A stretch of DNA of 64,000 nt from Oscillospiraceae bacterium. GTDB taxonomy: Bacteria; Bacillota; Clostridia; Oscillospirales; Oscillospiraceae. This document shows positions 33,702-42,863 of this stretch, piece after piece. Made by a program: the position numbers and the translations under genes. The first letter of the stretch is position 1. Every line of letters starts with the position of its first letter. The notes beneath the pieces are model-generated. The model searched no databases, was not told the DNA's origin, and worked only from the letters and a program-made list of their open reading frames with translations. The stretch is from contig JAHHSG010000003.1 in assembly GCA_020025305.1 (NCBI GenBank), positions 105,881 to 169,880 on the forward strand, given 5' to 3'.

Positions 33702-34760
33702 TTACTCCTGATAGGAGGCAGGCTTAATATCGATCTTATAGCCGGTAAGGCGGGCGGCCAGACGGGCGTTCTGCCCCTCCTTGCCGATAGCCAGACTCAG
33801 CTGATCGTCCGGCACCACCACACGGCAGGCCTTTCCTTCGTCAGCAAGCTGCACCTCCACCACATCGGCGGGTGCCAGCGCAGCGGCGATAAACTCTGCC
33901 GGATCCTCGCTGTACTTGATAATATCGATTTTCTCGCCCTGCAGTTCCTCCACAACAGCGTTGACACGCTGGCCACGGGGGCCGACGCAGGCGCCGATGG
34001 GATCTACATTCTCGTCGGCCGACCAAACCGCCATCTTCGTACGGTTGCCAGGCTCACGGGAGATGCTGCGGATTTCCACCGTGCCGTCGAAAATCTCCGG
34101 TACTTCCAGCTCAAAGAGGCGCTTGACAAGTCCGGGGTGGGTACGGGAAATCACTACCTGCGGGCCGCGGGTGCTGCGGCGGACTTCCACCAGATAGACC
34201 TTGACCAGCTGACCCTCCACCAGTTTCTCTCCCGCCACCTGCTCATTGACAGGCAGCACGGCCTCCGTAGACTCCCCACTGGGGCCGACGATACGCAGAT
34301 GCACGTTTCCATAGCGGGGATCGATGCGGGTGACAGTACCGGTCAGAATCTCATGCTGCTTTGAGTTGAACTCATCATAGACCATGCCGTGCTCTGCCTC
34401 GCGCAGTCCCTGAATGATCACCTGCTTGCCGTTGCCTGCGGCAATGCGGCCGAACTCCACATTCTCAACCGGCAGATTTACAACGCCGCCCACCTCATTC
34501 TTGGCAGACAAAGCCTTCGCCTCCGCCAAAGAAATTTGGGTGCCGGGGAACTCCACTTCTTCCACGATTTCCTTCTGTACAAACATCTTTAAGTCGTGGT
34601 GCTCTTCGTCCACATCCACAATCACGTTTTCCACGCCCTCGTGATCGCGCTTATAGGCGGTGGTCAACGCCTGAATGATCTTCCCCATCATGAAGTTCTG
34701 AGGGATGCCGCGCTCTTTTTCCAGCATGGCAAGCGCCGCAAAGATTTCTTCACATTTCAT
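33702..34760 (-). CDS. nusA: Transcription termination/antitermination factor NusA
   Basis: 352 residues: an N-terminal RNA polymerase-binding domain (MKCEEIFAALAMLEKERGIP), an S1 domain (LTGTVTRIDPRYGNVHLRI region), and two KH domains, the first with DPIGACVGPRGQRVNAVVEE and the second with LAIGKEGQNARLAARLTG. No extra C-terminal acidic repeats, as usual in Firmicutes. It is the second gene after rimP. Confidence 0.97.
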   Translation of the reverse strand: MKCEEIFAALAMLEKERGIPQNFMMGKIIQALTTAYKRDHEGVENVIVDVDEEHHDLKMFVQKEIVEEVEFPGTQISLAEAKALSAKNEVGGVVNLPVENVEFGRIAAGNGKQVIIQGLREAEHGMVYDEFNSKQHEILTGTVTRIDPRYGNVHLRIVGPSGESTEAVLPVNEQVAGEKLVEGQLVKVYLVEVRRSTRGPQVVISRTHPGLVKRLFELEVPEIFDGTVEIRSISREPGNRTKMAVWSADENVDPIGACVGPRGQRVNAVVEELQGEKIDIIKYSEDPAEFIAAALAPADVVEVQLADEGKACRVVVPDDQLSLAIGKEGQNARLAARLTGYKIDIKPASYQE

Positions 34761-34802
34761 ATCCGATTCTCCTATTCTCTATTCAAAGCCTTGTTCTATC
34801 TC

Positions 34803-35258
34803 TTAAAATACTACCCGCAGGCGTACCAACGCCACCTCCGCTTTTGCAAAGCGAAGCGTCTGTGTGCCCATCTCCAGCAGCACATCGCCGTTCTCATATC
34901 CCACCAGCGTACCGGCAAACTCCTTGCGTCCGTCCCGGTTCTTGTATGTCTTGACAAGCACAGGACTGCCCATGAAGCGTTCAAAATCACCGGGCCGCTT
35001 CAAAGCCCGCTCCGCACCGGCGGAGGACACCTCAAAGATATAGCTTGCCTCAATAGGATCGGCTTCATCCAGCAAATCGCTGACCTCACGACTGACAGCC
35101 TCACAGTCGAGAATGTCAACGCCTCCCTCTTTATCCAGATAGAGCCGCAGATACCATTGGCCTGCTTCCCGGACGTACTCCACGTCCCACAGCTCACAGC
35201 CCTGCCGCTCTACGGCCGGGGCAGCCAATTCTGCCACAAGATCGGTCACCTTTTTCAT
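34803..35258 (-). CDS. rimP: Ribosome maturation factor RimP
   Basis: 151 residues from the ATG at 35258, with GAGG 6 bases upstream; a GTG at 35270 is the in-frame alternative. Motifs ERQGCELWDVEYVREAG, WYLRLYLDKEGGVDILDCEA and the LDEADPIEASYIFEVSSAG core are typical. It is the first gene of the nusA-infB operon and assists 30S assembly. Confidence 0.95.
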   Translation of the reverse strand: MKKVTDLVAELAAPAVERQGCELWDVEYVREAGQWYLRLYLDKEGGVDILDCEAVSREVSDLLDEADPIEASYIFEVSSAGAERALKRPGDFERFMGSPVLVKTYKNRDGRKEFAGTLVGYENGDVLLEMGTQTLRFAKAEVALVRLRVVF

Positions 35259-35304
35259 ATCAAGCCTCACATTTCAAACATTTTAAGGATCGAAATTTGC
35301 CCAA

Positions 35305-35335
35305 GAAAAAGAGCGGACTTTTCAAGTCCACTCTC
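35305..35335 (-). terminator. Leader attenuator upstream of rimP-nusA-infB
   Basis: On the minus strand the stem GAGTGGACTT / AAGTCCGCTC is followed by TTTTTCTT, about 45 bases before the rimP start and in the same direction. The position suggests transcription attenuation in the 5' leader, possibly with NusA feedback. Confidence 0.8.
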
Positions 35336-35468
35336 ACATCAACTCACCTTACTATGGGTCAGTTTACCACAATCGTCCCATCATTGCAAGGTTTTTTCCG
35401 GGAAAATCCCGTCGATTTTGCTTCTTTTTCTAAAAAACAGACGTGGTAGGCCATCTGCGATGCCTCTT

Positions 35469-36293
35469 TTACGCACTTTTGCCCCCACATAGACGCCGCA
35501 GGAGACAGGCAAGCAAAAATGCGGCCAGATTGATCAGCACCACCGTGGCACCTACAGGCGTACCGATGAGGTATGATCCGGTCAGCCCCACACAGAAACA
35601 CAGCACGCTTAAAATACCGGCGCACAGCACCACCGAGCGGAAGCGCTTGAATATTCGCATGGCAGTAAGCGCCGGAAAGATCACAAGAGAGGAGATCAGC
35701 ATGGCACCCATCATCCGCATTCCCAGCACAATGGTCAGCGCCGTCAAAACCGCCAGCAGCGTATTGTACCAACCCACCTTCACACCGGTGGCTCGTGAAA
35801 AGCTCTCATCAAAGGTGATGGCAAAGAGTTTGTGGTAGCACACCACAAAAAGAAGCAGCACTGCTGCGCTGAGCACCACACTGAGCACCACATCATGGCG
35901 GTTCATAGCCAAAATGCTGCCGAACATATAGCTGTCCACATCCGTAGTCATGCCCGTGGTCAAACTGGTAACGGTAACACCGATAGCCAGCGCCGAGGCC
36001 GAGGCCACGGCGATGGCGGCATCCGCCCCGATGCGGCTGCGCTCCGTCATCCGCAGCAGCAAAAGTGCCGCCACAATGACCACCGGTATGGATACCGGCA
36101 GCGGTGCCCATCCACAGGCCAAAGCTACACTCAGTGCACCGAAGGACACGTGGCTCAAGCCGTCGCCAATCATGGAATATCGTTTCAGCACCAGCGGCAC
36201 GCCCAAGAGTGCCGCACACAAGGATACCAGAATCCCCACCACAAAGGCCCGGACAATAAAGGGATAGGTCAGCATTTCCAACAGTAAGCTCAT
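35469..36293 (-). CDS. znuB: Zinc ABC transporter permease
   Basis: 274-residue ABC-3 family permease with about eight hydrophobic segments. RAFVVGILVSLCAALLGVPL and RYSMIGDGLSHVSFGALSV are the conserved N-terminal part and coupling region; LGMRMMGAMLISSLVIFPAL is the conserved late segment. The start overlaps the ATPase stop (ATGA). Zinc rather than manganese is inferred from the His-rich binding protein and Fur-family regulator in the operon. Confidence 0.93.
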   Translation of the reverse strand: MSLLLEMLTYPFIVRAFVVGILVSLCAALLGVPLVLKRYSMIGDGLSHVSFGALSVALACGWAPLPVSIPVVIVAALLLLRMTERSRIGADAAIAVASASALAIGVTVTSLTTGMTTDVDSYMFGSILAMNRHDVVLSVVLSAAVLLLFVVCYHKLFAITFDESFSRATGVKVGWYNTLLAVLTALTIVLGMRMMGAMLISSLVIFPALTAMRIFKRFRSVVLCAGILSVLCFCVGLTGSYLIGTPVGATVVLINLAAFLLACLLRRLCGGKSA

Positions 36294-37003
36294 GCCCGAT
36301 CACCTCCAAACCGCTTGCCGTAGGGCGAAGCCAGATATGCCTCTGTGGAACCGCAAAACCACTGCTTCTGCCCTGCATGGAGGATGGTGCCTGCATAGCG
36401 CAGCGCATTTTGTATATCGTGGGTAACCATAACAATCGCGATGCCCTCTTTTTTATTGAGGTATTCCAACGTTCTATATAAGTCCTGCGCCGCCGAGGGG
36501 TCAAGCCCCGTCACCGGCTCATCTAAGATCAGCAGTTCTCCGGCGGCGCACAAGGCACGTGCCAGCAGCACACGCTGCTGCTGGCCGCCGGACAATTCCC
36601 GGTAGCAGCAATCCTTTATCTCCAGAATTCCCAACTTACCCATATGCATCAGTGCCTGCGCTTTTTCCTGACGGGTATAGAAGAATCGTCCACGCCGTGC
36701 GCTTAAAAAGCCGGAGAGCACCACCTCACTGACAGTCGCCGGGAAATCTTTCTGCGCCCGGGTCTGCTGAGGAAGATAGCCAATAGCGCCGCAGCGCAGG
36801 GAATCATCCAGCACCACCTTACCGCTGAGGGGTTTCAACAACCCCAGCAAGCTCTTGAGCAGCGTAGATTTTCCGGAGCCGTTCTCCCCTACGATACACA
36901 GATAATCGCCGCTGCGGACAGAGAAGGTCAGGTGCTCCCAGACAGGCCGTCCTTCATAGCCCAGTGTCGCGTCCTCACACGCGATCAGTGTTTTTTCTTC
37001 CAT
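36290..37003 (-). CDS. znuC: Zinc ABC transporter ATP-binding protein
   Basis: 237-residue ABC ATPase with Walker A GENGSGKSTLLKSLLG, signature LSGGQQQRVLLARAL, and Walker B LLILDEPVTGLD. The C-terminus is short. It lies one base after znuA and overlaps znuB by four bases, so the three transport genes are translationally coupled. Confidence 0.94.
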   Translation of the reverse strand: MEEKTLIACEDATLGYEGRPVWEHLTFSVRSGDYLCIVGENGSGKSTLLKSLLGLLKPLSGKVVLDDSLRCGAIGYLPQQTRAQKDFPATVSEVVLSGFLSARRGRFFYTRQEKAQALMHMGKLGILEIKDCCYRELSGGQQQRVLLARALCAAGELLILDEPVTGLDPSAAQDLYRTLEYLNKKEGIAIVMVTHDIQNALRYAGTILHAGQKQWFCGSTEAYLASPYGKRFGGDRA

Positions 37004-37004
37004 C

Positions 37005-38021
37005 TCAGGAAAGGCCCTCCTTCAAAGCGTCCACATTGCGCCACATCAAACTGAGATATGTCTCCCCACGGTCAAATTCCTGTCTGGAGACACTTTGGCA
37101 GGAGTGGAGCGTCTCCACCCGCGCCCCTGTAGTCTCAGCAATGGCATCGGCAATCTTTTGACTACTCAATTCAATCGTATAGACCACAGGAATCTGCTCG
37201 TCATTTACCTTATCAATCAGATATTTCAGCGTCTCCAGCGACGGCTCCGTATCCCCGGCGCAGCCATGGAAAGCTGCCCGATACTCTAAATCATAGGTCT
37301 TGCAAAAATAGAGCATGGGAAAGCGATCCCCGAAAATCAGCAGCTTCCGCTCCCCCGCCGCCACAACCTGCCCAAACGCCTCATCCAGCGCATCCAGCTC
37401 CTGCAGATATGCTTCAAGGTTGGCCTCATAGTCCGCTTTATGGGCAGGATCCGCCTCACTCAGCGCACTGCAAATCGTACGGCACAGCTCCTTGCTGCCC
37501 ACGGGAGACGTCCAAATATGCTCATCGTACTCAATATTGTCCCGATGCTCATCCGCTGCATGGGCATGGTCGTACTCCATCGCATCCCCGTGATCAGGGT
37601 CATGTTCCTCGTCATGATCGTGGTGACGCTCCTCCTCCATGCCCTCTACGATCTCCTCCTCCAGCGCCTGCGTATGATCCATCATGCACGCTACAACCGG
37701 AATCTCTTCCCCCGCCGAGTCCAGAATCTCTGACACCCAGTATTCACCATGGCCGCCATTATAAATCAGCACATCGGCACGGGATACTTTGATCACATCC
37801 AGGGGAGTCGGCTCAAAGCTGTGGGTCTCCCGTCCGGCAGGCACCAAAAGCTGTACATCCACATACTCTCCCCCGATGGCACGGGCAAAGTCATAGTAGG
37901 GAAACAGGGAACACACCACGCGCAGCCGCCCGTCTGTCTCTTTCTCCGCTGGCTTGGCCGCGCAGCCACAGCCCAATATCAGCAGTGCCGAGAGCAGCAA
38001 GCAAAAAATCTTCCGTCTCAT
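37005..38021 (-). CDS. znuA: Zinc-binding lipoprotein
   Basis: Substrate-binding protein of the zinc importer. The ATG at 38021 overlaps the zur stop (ATGA) and gives 338 residues with a lipoprotein signal (lipobox LILGC, Cys18). The cluster A-1 fold has FPYYDFARAIGG, the metal His in GRETHSFEPTPLD, and a His/Asp/Glu-rich loop at about 130-160 (ERHHDHDEEHDPDHGD) that is typical of zinc binders. The conserved EHIWTSP supplies another ligand. Confidence 0.95.
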   Translation of the reverse strand: MRRKIFCLLLSALLILGCGCAAKPAEKETDGRLRVVCSLFPYYDFARAIGGEYVDVQLLVPAGRETHSFEPTPLDVIKVSRADVLIYNGGHGEYWVSEILDSAGEEIPVVACMMDHTQALEEEIVEGMEEERHHDHDEEHDPDHGDAMEYDHAHAADEHRDNIEYDEHIWTSPVGSKELCRTICSALSEADPAHKADYEANLEAYLQELDALDEAFGQVVAAGERKLLIFGDRFPMLYFCKTYDLEYRAAFHGCAGDTEPSLETLKYLIDKVNDEQIPVVYTIELSSQKIADAIAETTGARVETLHSCQSVSRQEFDRGETYLSLMWRNVDALKEGLS

Positions 38022-38437
38022 TTCTTCTGCTCCTCTGTCCCTTCGGCGCAGGTCTGACACAGCCCATAAAAAAGAGTGCGCTGGGGGTTAATTTGAAAAT
38101 GGTGTGCCTCATACATATGCGCATACAGGGGTGCCAAGTGGTCACAATCCATGTGCTCTACTTTGCCGCAGCGCTCACACTTCATCAAAAAGCAGTCATG
38201 CCCCCGCTGGCGGCAGTCGCAGAACTGATACTGCGCCCCTTCGTCGGTGACAATCTTGTGTACCATTCCCTGCTTTTCCAGCTTTTCCAGCTGTCGATAT
38301 ACGGTGGTCAGCCCGATGGCCTCCCCCTGACCATGCAGCCTCTGCGCCAATTCTGCAGCGGTAGCGCAGCCATGGGCGCAGCTCTCGATGCAGGCAAGCA
38401 CCGCTCGCTGCTGTCGGGTAATATAGGATACAGACAT
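38018..38437 (-). CDS. zur: Fur-family zinc uptake regulator (Zur)
   Basis: 139 residues: an N-terminal winged helix (GLTTVYRQLEKLEKQGMVHK), a hinge, then a metal-binding dimer domain with CxxC pairs MKCERCGKVEH and GLCQTCAEG for structural zinc. It is the first gene of the zinc operon and has a Fur/Zur-type box in its own promoter, so zinc-dependent autorepression is likely. Fur or PerR specificity is less likely given the operon. Confidence 0.9.
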   Translation of the reverse strand: MSVSYITRQQRAVLACIESCAHGCATAAELAQRLHGQGEAIGLTTVYRQLEKLEKQGMVHKIVTDEGAQYQFCDCRQRGHDCFLMKCERCGKVEHMDCDHLAPLYAHMYEAHHFQINPQRTLFYGLCQTCAEGTEEQKK

Positions 38438-38458
38438 ACAATGCCTCCAAATTAAAAT

Positions 38459-38473
38459 TGAAAACCATTTTCA
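38459..38473 (-). promoter_or_regulatory. Zur/Fur-type box
   Basis: The 7-1-7 inverted repeat TGAAAAC-C-ATTTTCA lies directly downstream of the -10 element of the zur promoter, where a bound repressor would block initiation. Confidence 0.8.
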
Positions 38474-38474
38474 T

Positions 38475-38502
38475 ATTATAGCAAATAGGTTCATGATGTC
38501 AA
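38475..38502 (-). promoter_or_regulatory. Promoter of the zur-znuACB operon
   Basis: On the minus strand a consensus TTGACA (38502-38497), a 16-base spacer and a consensus TATAAT (38480-38475) lie about 40 bases before zur. Confidence 0.88.
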
Positions 38503-38706
38503 GACTTTCCTGTTCCGCTGTCCGCCTCACCCATCTTTTCTTTTTAGGAAAATAATTCTTATAAAGAAATCTTTTCTGCTCCCAGAGAAAATTAGTTATA
38601 CTTCGCAACGTCCTAAATTAATCGCATTATTTATATATCGTTTTATATTATATATATCATCAATTAATATGTGCATCATTGTGTTATTTTTTGGATTTAC
38701 TCATAA

Positions 38707-38735
38707 TTGCAGTTGGCCCCCTCTTCCTATATACT
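38707..38735 (+). promoter_or_regulatory. Candidate promoter of the sodium symporter gene
   Basis: TTGCAG, a 17-base spacer and TATACT. It leaves a leader of about 120 bases before the GTG start. The rest of 38503-38861 is AT-rich and shows no gene. Confidence 0.55.
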
Positions 38736-38861
38736 GTATACATGTTTTTCCGAAAAGCAGCCCTTACTCCGCTGCATTGTGCAATCATTTTTCCTTTCCG
38801 GCGGATATTGGTTTCTTTACGATAAACATTTTGTGAGTTTGTTGAAAAGGAGAGAAGTGAC

Positions 38862-40286
38862 GTGAGTGAAAGAAAAGGGTTTAAAAGTACGTTTGGTTTT
38901 TTGATGGCCGCTATCGGCTCTGCCGTGGGACTGGGCAACATCTGGGGTTTTCCCAATAAGATGGGCAGCAACGGCGGTTTTGCTTTTTTACTGATTTATC
39001 TCATCCTGGCCGTTTTGTGTGGCTATGTGGTGATGGTCGGTGAGTTGGCCATCGGCCGCAAAACCGGGAAAGGCGCTATCGAAACCTACCAGATTCTCAG
39101 CCGCAAGTTTAAGTGGCTGGGCTGGATGGCTACGCTGTCTCCTTTTCTCATTTTGTCATTCTACTGCACCTTGGGCGGTTACTGTCTGAAGTACGTGGTA
39201 CTGAACTTCGGCAATCTTATCAATGCCTCCTGGGGCACCAACGGTCTTTCCGGCGGAGAAGTTTTCTCCACCTTTATGACCAATCAGACCGAAAGCGTCA
39301 TTTACGGCGTGATCTTCCTGCTCTTGAGCGTGCTGATCGTCATGGGCGGCATCCGCGGAGGCATCGAGCGATTCTGCACCGTGGGTATGCCGGCACTGGC
39401 TGTCATGCTCCTGATCATCATCATCCGCTCCTGCACCCTGCCCGGTGCGGCGGAAGGTCTGAAGTTTATGTTCGTGCCTAACTTCGCTCCCTTGAAGGAA
39501 AACTTCTTTGGCGTGCTGGCAACTGCCGGCGGGCAGATGTTTTTCTCCCTGTCGCTGGGAATGGGCATTATGATTACGTATGGTTCGTATCTGAAAAAAG
39601 AAGACAGCATCACCAAAAATGCACTGACGATCGTGATTTTTGATACGATCGTAGCTCTGATGGCCGGTTTGGCTGTTCTTCCCGCCGCCTTTGCACTGGA
39701 TCCCGATGGTTCCAAGGGTGGTCCTTCCCTGTTGTTCGTCACACTGCAAAACGTATTTGACAACATGGGACCTCTGGGTGGTATCTTCGGCATCATCTTC
39801 TATGCCTTAGTGGTGCTGGCTGCCATCACCTCCTCCATCTCTCTGTTGGAAGTGATCGTGACCCATTTCACCGATACGGCCGCTTCCAAGGGCAAGGGCA
39901 ACAAACGCAAAGCCTACTCTCTGATCGCCGCCTTAGCCGTGTCCGTTTTAATGGTGCTGGTGTGCCTGGATGGTCTGGGCAGCAACGGCCTGTGGGTTCC
40001 CGGTAAGACGATGGTGAACGGTGTTTGGACCGTCACCGCCCCCTTCAGCGACTGCTGGCTGAACTTCCTGGATATGCTCTCCGAGGGACTGATGATGCCG
40101 CTGGGTGCCCTGCTCATGTGCCTCATGATTGCCTATGAGCTCAAGCCCCATGTGGTGCGGGACGAAGTGGAGGCCTCCGGCCAGAAGATGAAAATCTACG
40201 GCTATTTCAAGGTCTGCATCTCCGTCATCACTCCTTTGCTGATGCTGTTGGTCATTGGCGGTCAGATCAAAGAATTCTTCTTTTGA
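38862..40286 (+). CDS. Sodium-dependent neurotransmitter-symporter-family transporter
   Basis: 474-residue inner-membrane Na+ symporter of the NSS/LeuT family, probably for an amino acid. The TM1 signature GFLMAAIGSAVGLGNIWGFP with the unwound Na+ site is intact, followed by NKMGSNGGFAFLLIYLI; about 11-12 segments fit the bacterial form. The start is GTG at 38862, with an AAGGAGAG site. It is a single-gene unit ended by a terminator. The substrate (Trp, Tyr, branched-chain or other) cannot be read from sequence. Confidence 0.93.
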   Translation: MSERKGFKSTFGFLMAAIGSAVGLGNIWGFPNKMGSNGGFAFLLIYLILAVLCGYVVMVGELAIGRKTGKGAIETYQILSRKFKWLGWMATLSPFLILSFYCTLGGYCLKYVVLNFGNLINASWGTNGLSGGEVFSTFMTNQTESVIYGVIFLLLSVLIVMGGIRGGIERFCTVGMPALAVMLLIIIIRSCTLPGAAEGLKFMFVPNFAPLKENFFGVLATAGGQMFFSLSLGMGIMITYGSYLKKEDSITKNALTIVIFDTIVALMAGLAVLPAAFALDPDGSKGGPSLLFVTLQNVFDNMGPLGGIFGIIFYALVVLAAITSSISLLEVIVTHFTDTAASKGKGNKRKAYSLIAALAVSVLMVLVCLDGLGSNGLWVPGKTMVNGVWTVTAPFSDCWLNFLDMLSEGLMMPLGALLMCLMIAYELKPHVVRDEVEASGQKMKIYGYFKVCISVITPLLMLLVIGGQIKEFFF

Positions 40287-40320
40287 TCCTTTAATTCTAT
40301 AACACACACTCTTTACCATA

Positions 40321-40352
40321 GAAAGAGCCGAGGAGGAAACCTCGGCTCTTTC
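40321..40352. terminator. Bidirectional terminator between convergent genes
   Basis: GAAAGAGCCGAGG pairs with CCTCGGCTCTTTC around AGGAAA. It sits between the symporter gene and the convergent lipid kinase gene and can serve both. Confidence 0.88.
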
Positions 40353-40393
40353 ACCTTTTGTTGTGCCATGCAGGGACAACCCTGCTTTTTATC

Positions 40394-41278
40394 TTACATC
40401 AACATCTGCAGCGCCCCCGGCAGATTACGGATCTCCACCCGCGGCGCACTTGGCGCGAACTCACCGTCCAGCGACCAGGGAATATTCTCCGTGGTGGTCA
40501 GTGTCACCTCCGACACATGACGGAAAATGACGCTGGGGGAATCATACTGCATCCGTGTCAGCGCCAGCAGCAGATTCTGCAGATCTCCCGGTGTTTTCGG
40601 CATCCGCAGCAGCAGCAGCTCAAAGCGTCCGTCATCCATCTGTACCAAGTTGGGATCCAGCTTCACAAGTCCCCCCAGCGAAGTGGAATTGCACACAGCG
40701 CCGAAGATAAACTCACCGCTAAATTCCTCCCCATCGGCTTCCACACGGCAGCGATACGGGCGCAGGGAATCCAAATCCTTTACTCCCTCCAAAATATAGG
40801 CCAGATGCCCCAGCATATTCTTGGCGGCTTGCGGAGCCGAATAGGAGGAACGGGTAAAGGCGCCAAAAGAGGCCACATAGGCAAAATAGCGGCCATTGTG
40901 CGTTCCCAGATCCAACGGCCGGCACTTTCCCTCTTCCATCATCTTCCGTGCGCCAAAGGCAGGGCTGAGGGGCAAATGCAAGCTGGCGGCAAAATCATTG
41001 GTGCTGCCATTGGGCAAATAGCCAATCGGCGGCCGCTCCTCCAGCTGCATCAAGCCAGACACCGTCTCATTGAAAGTGCCGTCACCACCGGCGCAGACCA
41101 CCAGATCGTAGTCTCCGCCCTCCTCCGCCGCAATTCGGGTCGCATCCCCCGTCCCCTCCGTCAAGCGGATGCGCAGCAGATAGCCGGCGTTGGAGAAATG
41201 GACACAGGCATCGAAAAGCGGGACAGATGATTTTGTTTTTCCCGCCCTGGGATTGACAATAAAAAGCAGTTTCCTCAT
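40394..41278 (-). CDS. Diacylglycerol kinase-family lipid kinase (YegS/BmrU-like)
   Basis: 294 residues. The catalytic-domain hallmarks are FIVNPRAGKTKSSVP at the start, VVCAGGDGTFNETVSGLM at about 60, and GYLPNGSTNDFAASLHLP at about 85-105; a beta-sandwich C-terminal domain follows with NIPWSLDGEFAP near the end. It phosphorylates a lipid such as diacylglycerol, undecaprenol-related or sphingoid lipids; the substrate is not predictable. It stands alone and is divergent from the AI-2E family gene. Confidence 0.92.
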   Translation of the reverse strand: MRKLLFIVNPRAGKTKSSVPLFDACVHFSNAGYLLRIRLTEGTGDATRIAAEEGGDYDLVVCAGGDGTFNETVSGLMQLEERPPIGYLPNGSTNDFAASLHLPLSPAFGARKMMEEGKCRPLDLGTHNGRYFAYVASFGAFTRSSYSAPQAAKNMLGHLAYILEGVKDLDSLRPYRCRVEADGEEFSGEFIFGAVCNSTSLGGLVKLDPNLVQMDDGRFELLLLRMPKTPGDLQNLLLALTRMQYDSPSVIFRHVSEVTLTTTENIPWSLDGEFAPSAPRVEIRNLPGALQMLM

Positions 41279-41363
41279 GCTGTAGACCTCTTATTCTTAA
41301 AAACGATTCCCTCGCTTTTCTTCTTGAATAAGCATTATAATATATGGATCTGCCGATTGCAAT

Positions 41364-41408
41364 ATCCGTTGGTTTGCTCTTGCAAACGGATGTATTTTTC
41401 GATATGAT
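41364..41408 (+). promoter_or_regulatory. Promoter with overlapping inverted repeat upstream of the AI-2E permease gene
   Basis: TTGCAA (41380-41385), 17 bases and TATGAT (41403-41408) form a good promoter. The inverted repeat ATCCGTT-gg-TTTGC / GCAAACGGAT (41364-41391) covers the -35 and may be an operator. Confidence 0.65.
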
Positions 41409-41436
41409 AGAAAAAAACGCACAGGAGGAATAGAGT

Positions 41437-42729
41437 ATGCGGGACAAGGCATCTTACTGGAAATGGGGACTGACTGTTTTTCTGACAGTCTGCGCCATTC
41501 TGGTGTTCTTTGATGCGCTATTTATGAAAAGCACCCTCTGGAATTTCTTTTCGCAGCTCACCAGGATTCTCTCACCGGTGTTGTACGGCCTAGCGCTGGC
41601 ATATCTGCTCTCCCCCATCATCAATTGGTTTGAAACCCTGATTTTAAGGTTGGCTGAAAGGCGCAAGCCGCAGCAAGGCCACGTCATCTCCCCCAACAGC
41701 CCTTGGCTGCGTGCAGCAAGTATCTTCCTGACGTGGTCTGTGGTGATCTTCATGCTCTATCTGCTGATGAGCGTCTTGATCCCTCAGCTGGCAGACAGCA
41801 TTTATACCCTCATCAGCAACACGGAAAATTACTATAACACCGCTTACAACTGGATCACCTCCCTGCTGGAAAATAACCCGGAACTGTCGCAGCAGGTACT
41901 GCGGATTCTGGATGTGTTCCATACGAACTCCCAGACGTTCCTGTCCCAAGAATTGCTGCCCCGCCTTCAGGCTCTGGTGGCCTCCCTCACCGACGGCATT
42001 TGGAGCGGACTGTGGGGTGTATTGGTCTTTGCCAAAAATCTGATCATCGGCATTATCATCTCCGTTTATTTGATGGCCACCAAAGAAAAAAGCATGGCCC
42101 GCTGCTGCAAGATACTCTACAGCGTGTTCTGTGAAAAGGACGCCCGCCTCATAATGCACGGCGCCCGCACCACAAACAAGATTTTCAGCGGCTTTGTCCG
42201 CGGCAAGCTGCTCGACTCCCTTATTATCGGCATTCTCTGCTTCTTCGGCTGCTCCGTGCTGCGCATTCCCTATACGCCCCTCATCAGCGTGGTCGTGGGT
42301 GTCACCAATGTAATTCCTTTCTTTGGGCCTTTCTTGGGCGCTATTCCCAGTGCCTTTCTGATCCTGCTTGTCAACCCGCTCAAGTGTCTCTACTTTGCTA
42401 TTTTCGTACTGCTGCTGCAGCAGCTGGACGGCAATGTCATCGGGCCCAAAATCTTGGGCGACTCCACAGGGATATCCAGCTTTTGGGTCATTGTGGCCAT
42501 TCTGGTGGGCGGCGGCTTCTTTGGTGTCACCGGTATGTTCCTGGGCGTCCCCGTATTTGCCTGTGTGCAGGCTCTGCTCCAGTTTTTAGTAGACCAGCGC
42601 CTGCGTAAGCGTCATATGCCTCTGGAGGCCAGCGCCTATGTCCACCGAGATCAGGAAGCCTCCGGGCAGGAGAACGGTGCAGCTTCTTCCGCTCCTCCCA
42701 CAAAGGAGCAGTCTCAAAAGCAGCCATAA
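41437..42729 (+). CDS. AI-2E family transporter / PerM-like permease
   Basis: 430-residue membrane protein with eight or so hydrophobic segments; the family motif region VVGVTNVIPFFGPFLGAIP lies near residue 290, and the late LLQQLDGNVIGPKILGDSTG is also typical. The hydrophilic C-terminal tail (about 35 residues, Glu/Gln/Pro rich) is variable in the family. Some members export autoinducer 2, others act as Na+/H+ antiporters, so the cargo is open. An AGGAGG site precedes the ATG. Confidence 0.9.
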   Translation: MRDKASYWKWGLTVFLTVCAILVFFDALFMKSTLWNFFSQLTRILSPVLYGLALAYLLSPIINWFETLILRLAERRKPQQGHVISPNSPWLRAASIFLTWSVVIFMLYLLMSVLIPQLADSIYTLISNTENYYNTAYNWITSLLENNPELSQQVLRILDVFHTNSQTFLSQELLPRLQALVASLTDGIWSGLWGVLVFAKNLIIGIIISVYLMATKEKSMARCCKILYSVFCEKDARLIMHGARTTNKIFSGFVRGKLLDSLIIGILCFFGCSVLRIPYTPLISVVVGVTNVIPFFGPFLGAIPSAFLILLVNPLKCLYFAIFVLLLQQLDGNVIGPKILGDSTGISSFWVIVAILVGGGFFGVTGMFLGVPVFACVQALLQFLVDQRLRKRHMPLEASAYVHRDQEASGQENGAASSAPPTKEQSQKQP

Positions 42730-42748
42730 CCCTCCCCCTTGCCCCCAC

Positions 42749-42785
42749 GTCCTTGCAACACAAGTTGCAAGGACTTTTTTCTTTT
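42749..42785 (+). terminator. Terminator after the AI-2E family permease gene
   Basis: GTCCTTGCAAC and GTTGCAAGGAC form an 11-bp perfect stem around ACAA, followed by TTTTTTCTTTT. Confidence 0.95.
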
Positions 42786-42819
42786 CTCTCCGCCACGGCA
42801 CAGCATCTTTCATCCATAC

Positions 42820-42848
42820 TTGACTTTTTCTTCCAGTTGATGTATAAA
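42820..42848 (+). promoter_or_regulatory. Promoter of the thiamin locus
   Basis: TTGACT, a 17-base spacer and TATAAA lie about 18 bases before the TPP riboswitch. Confidence 0.75.
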
Positions 42849-42863
42849 TAAATAGAAATCTTA

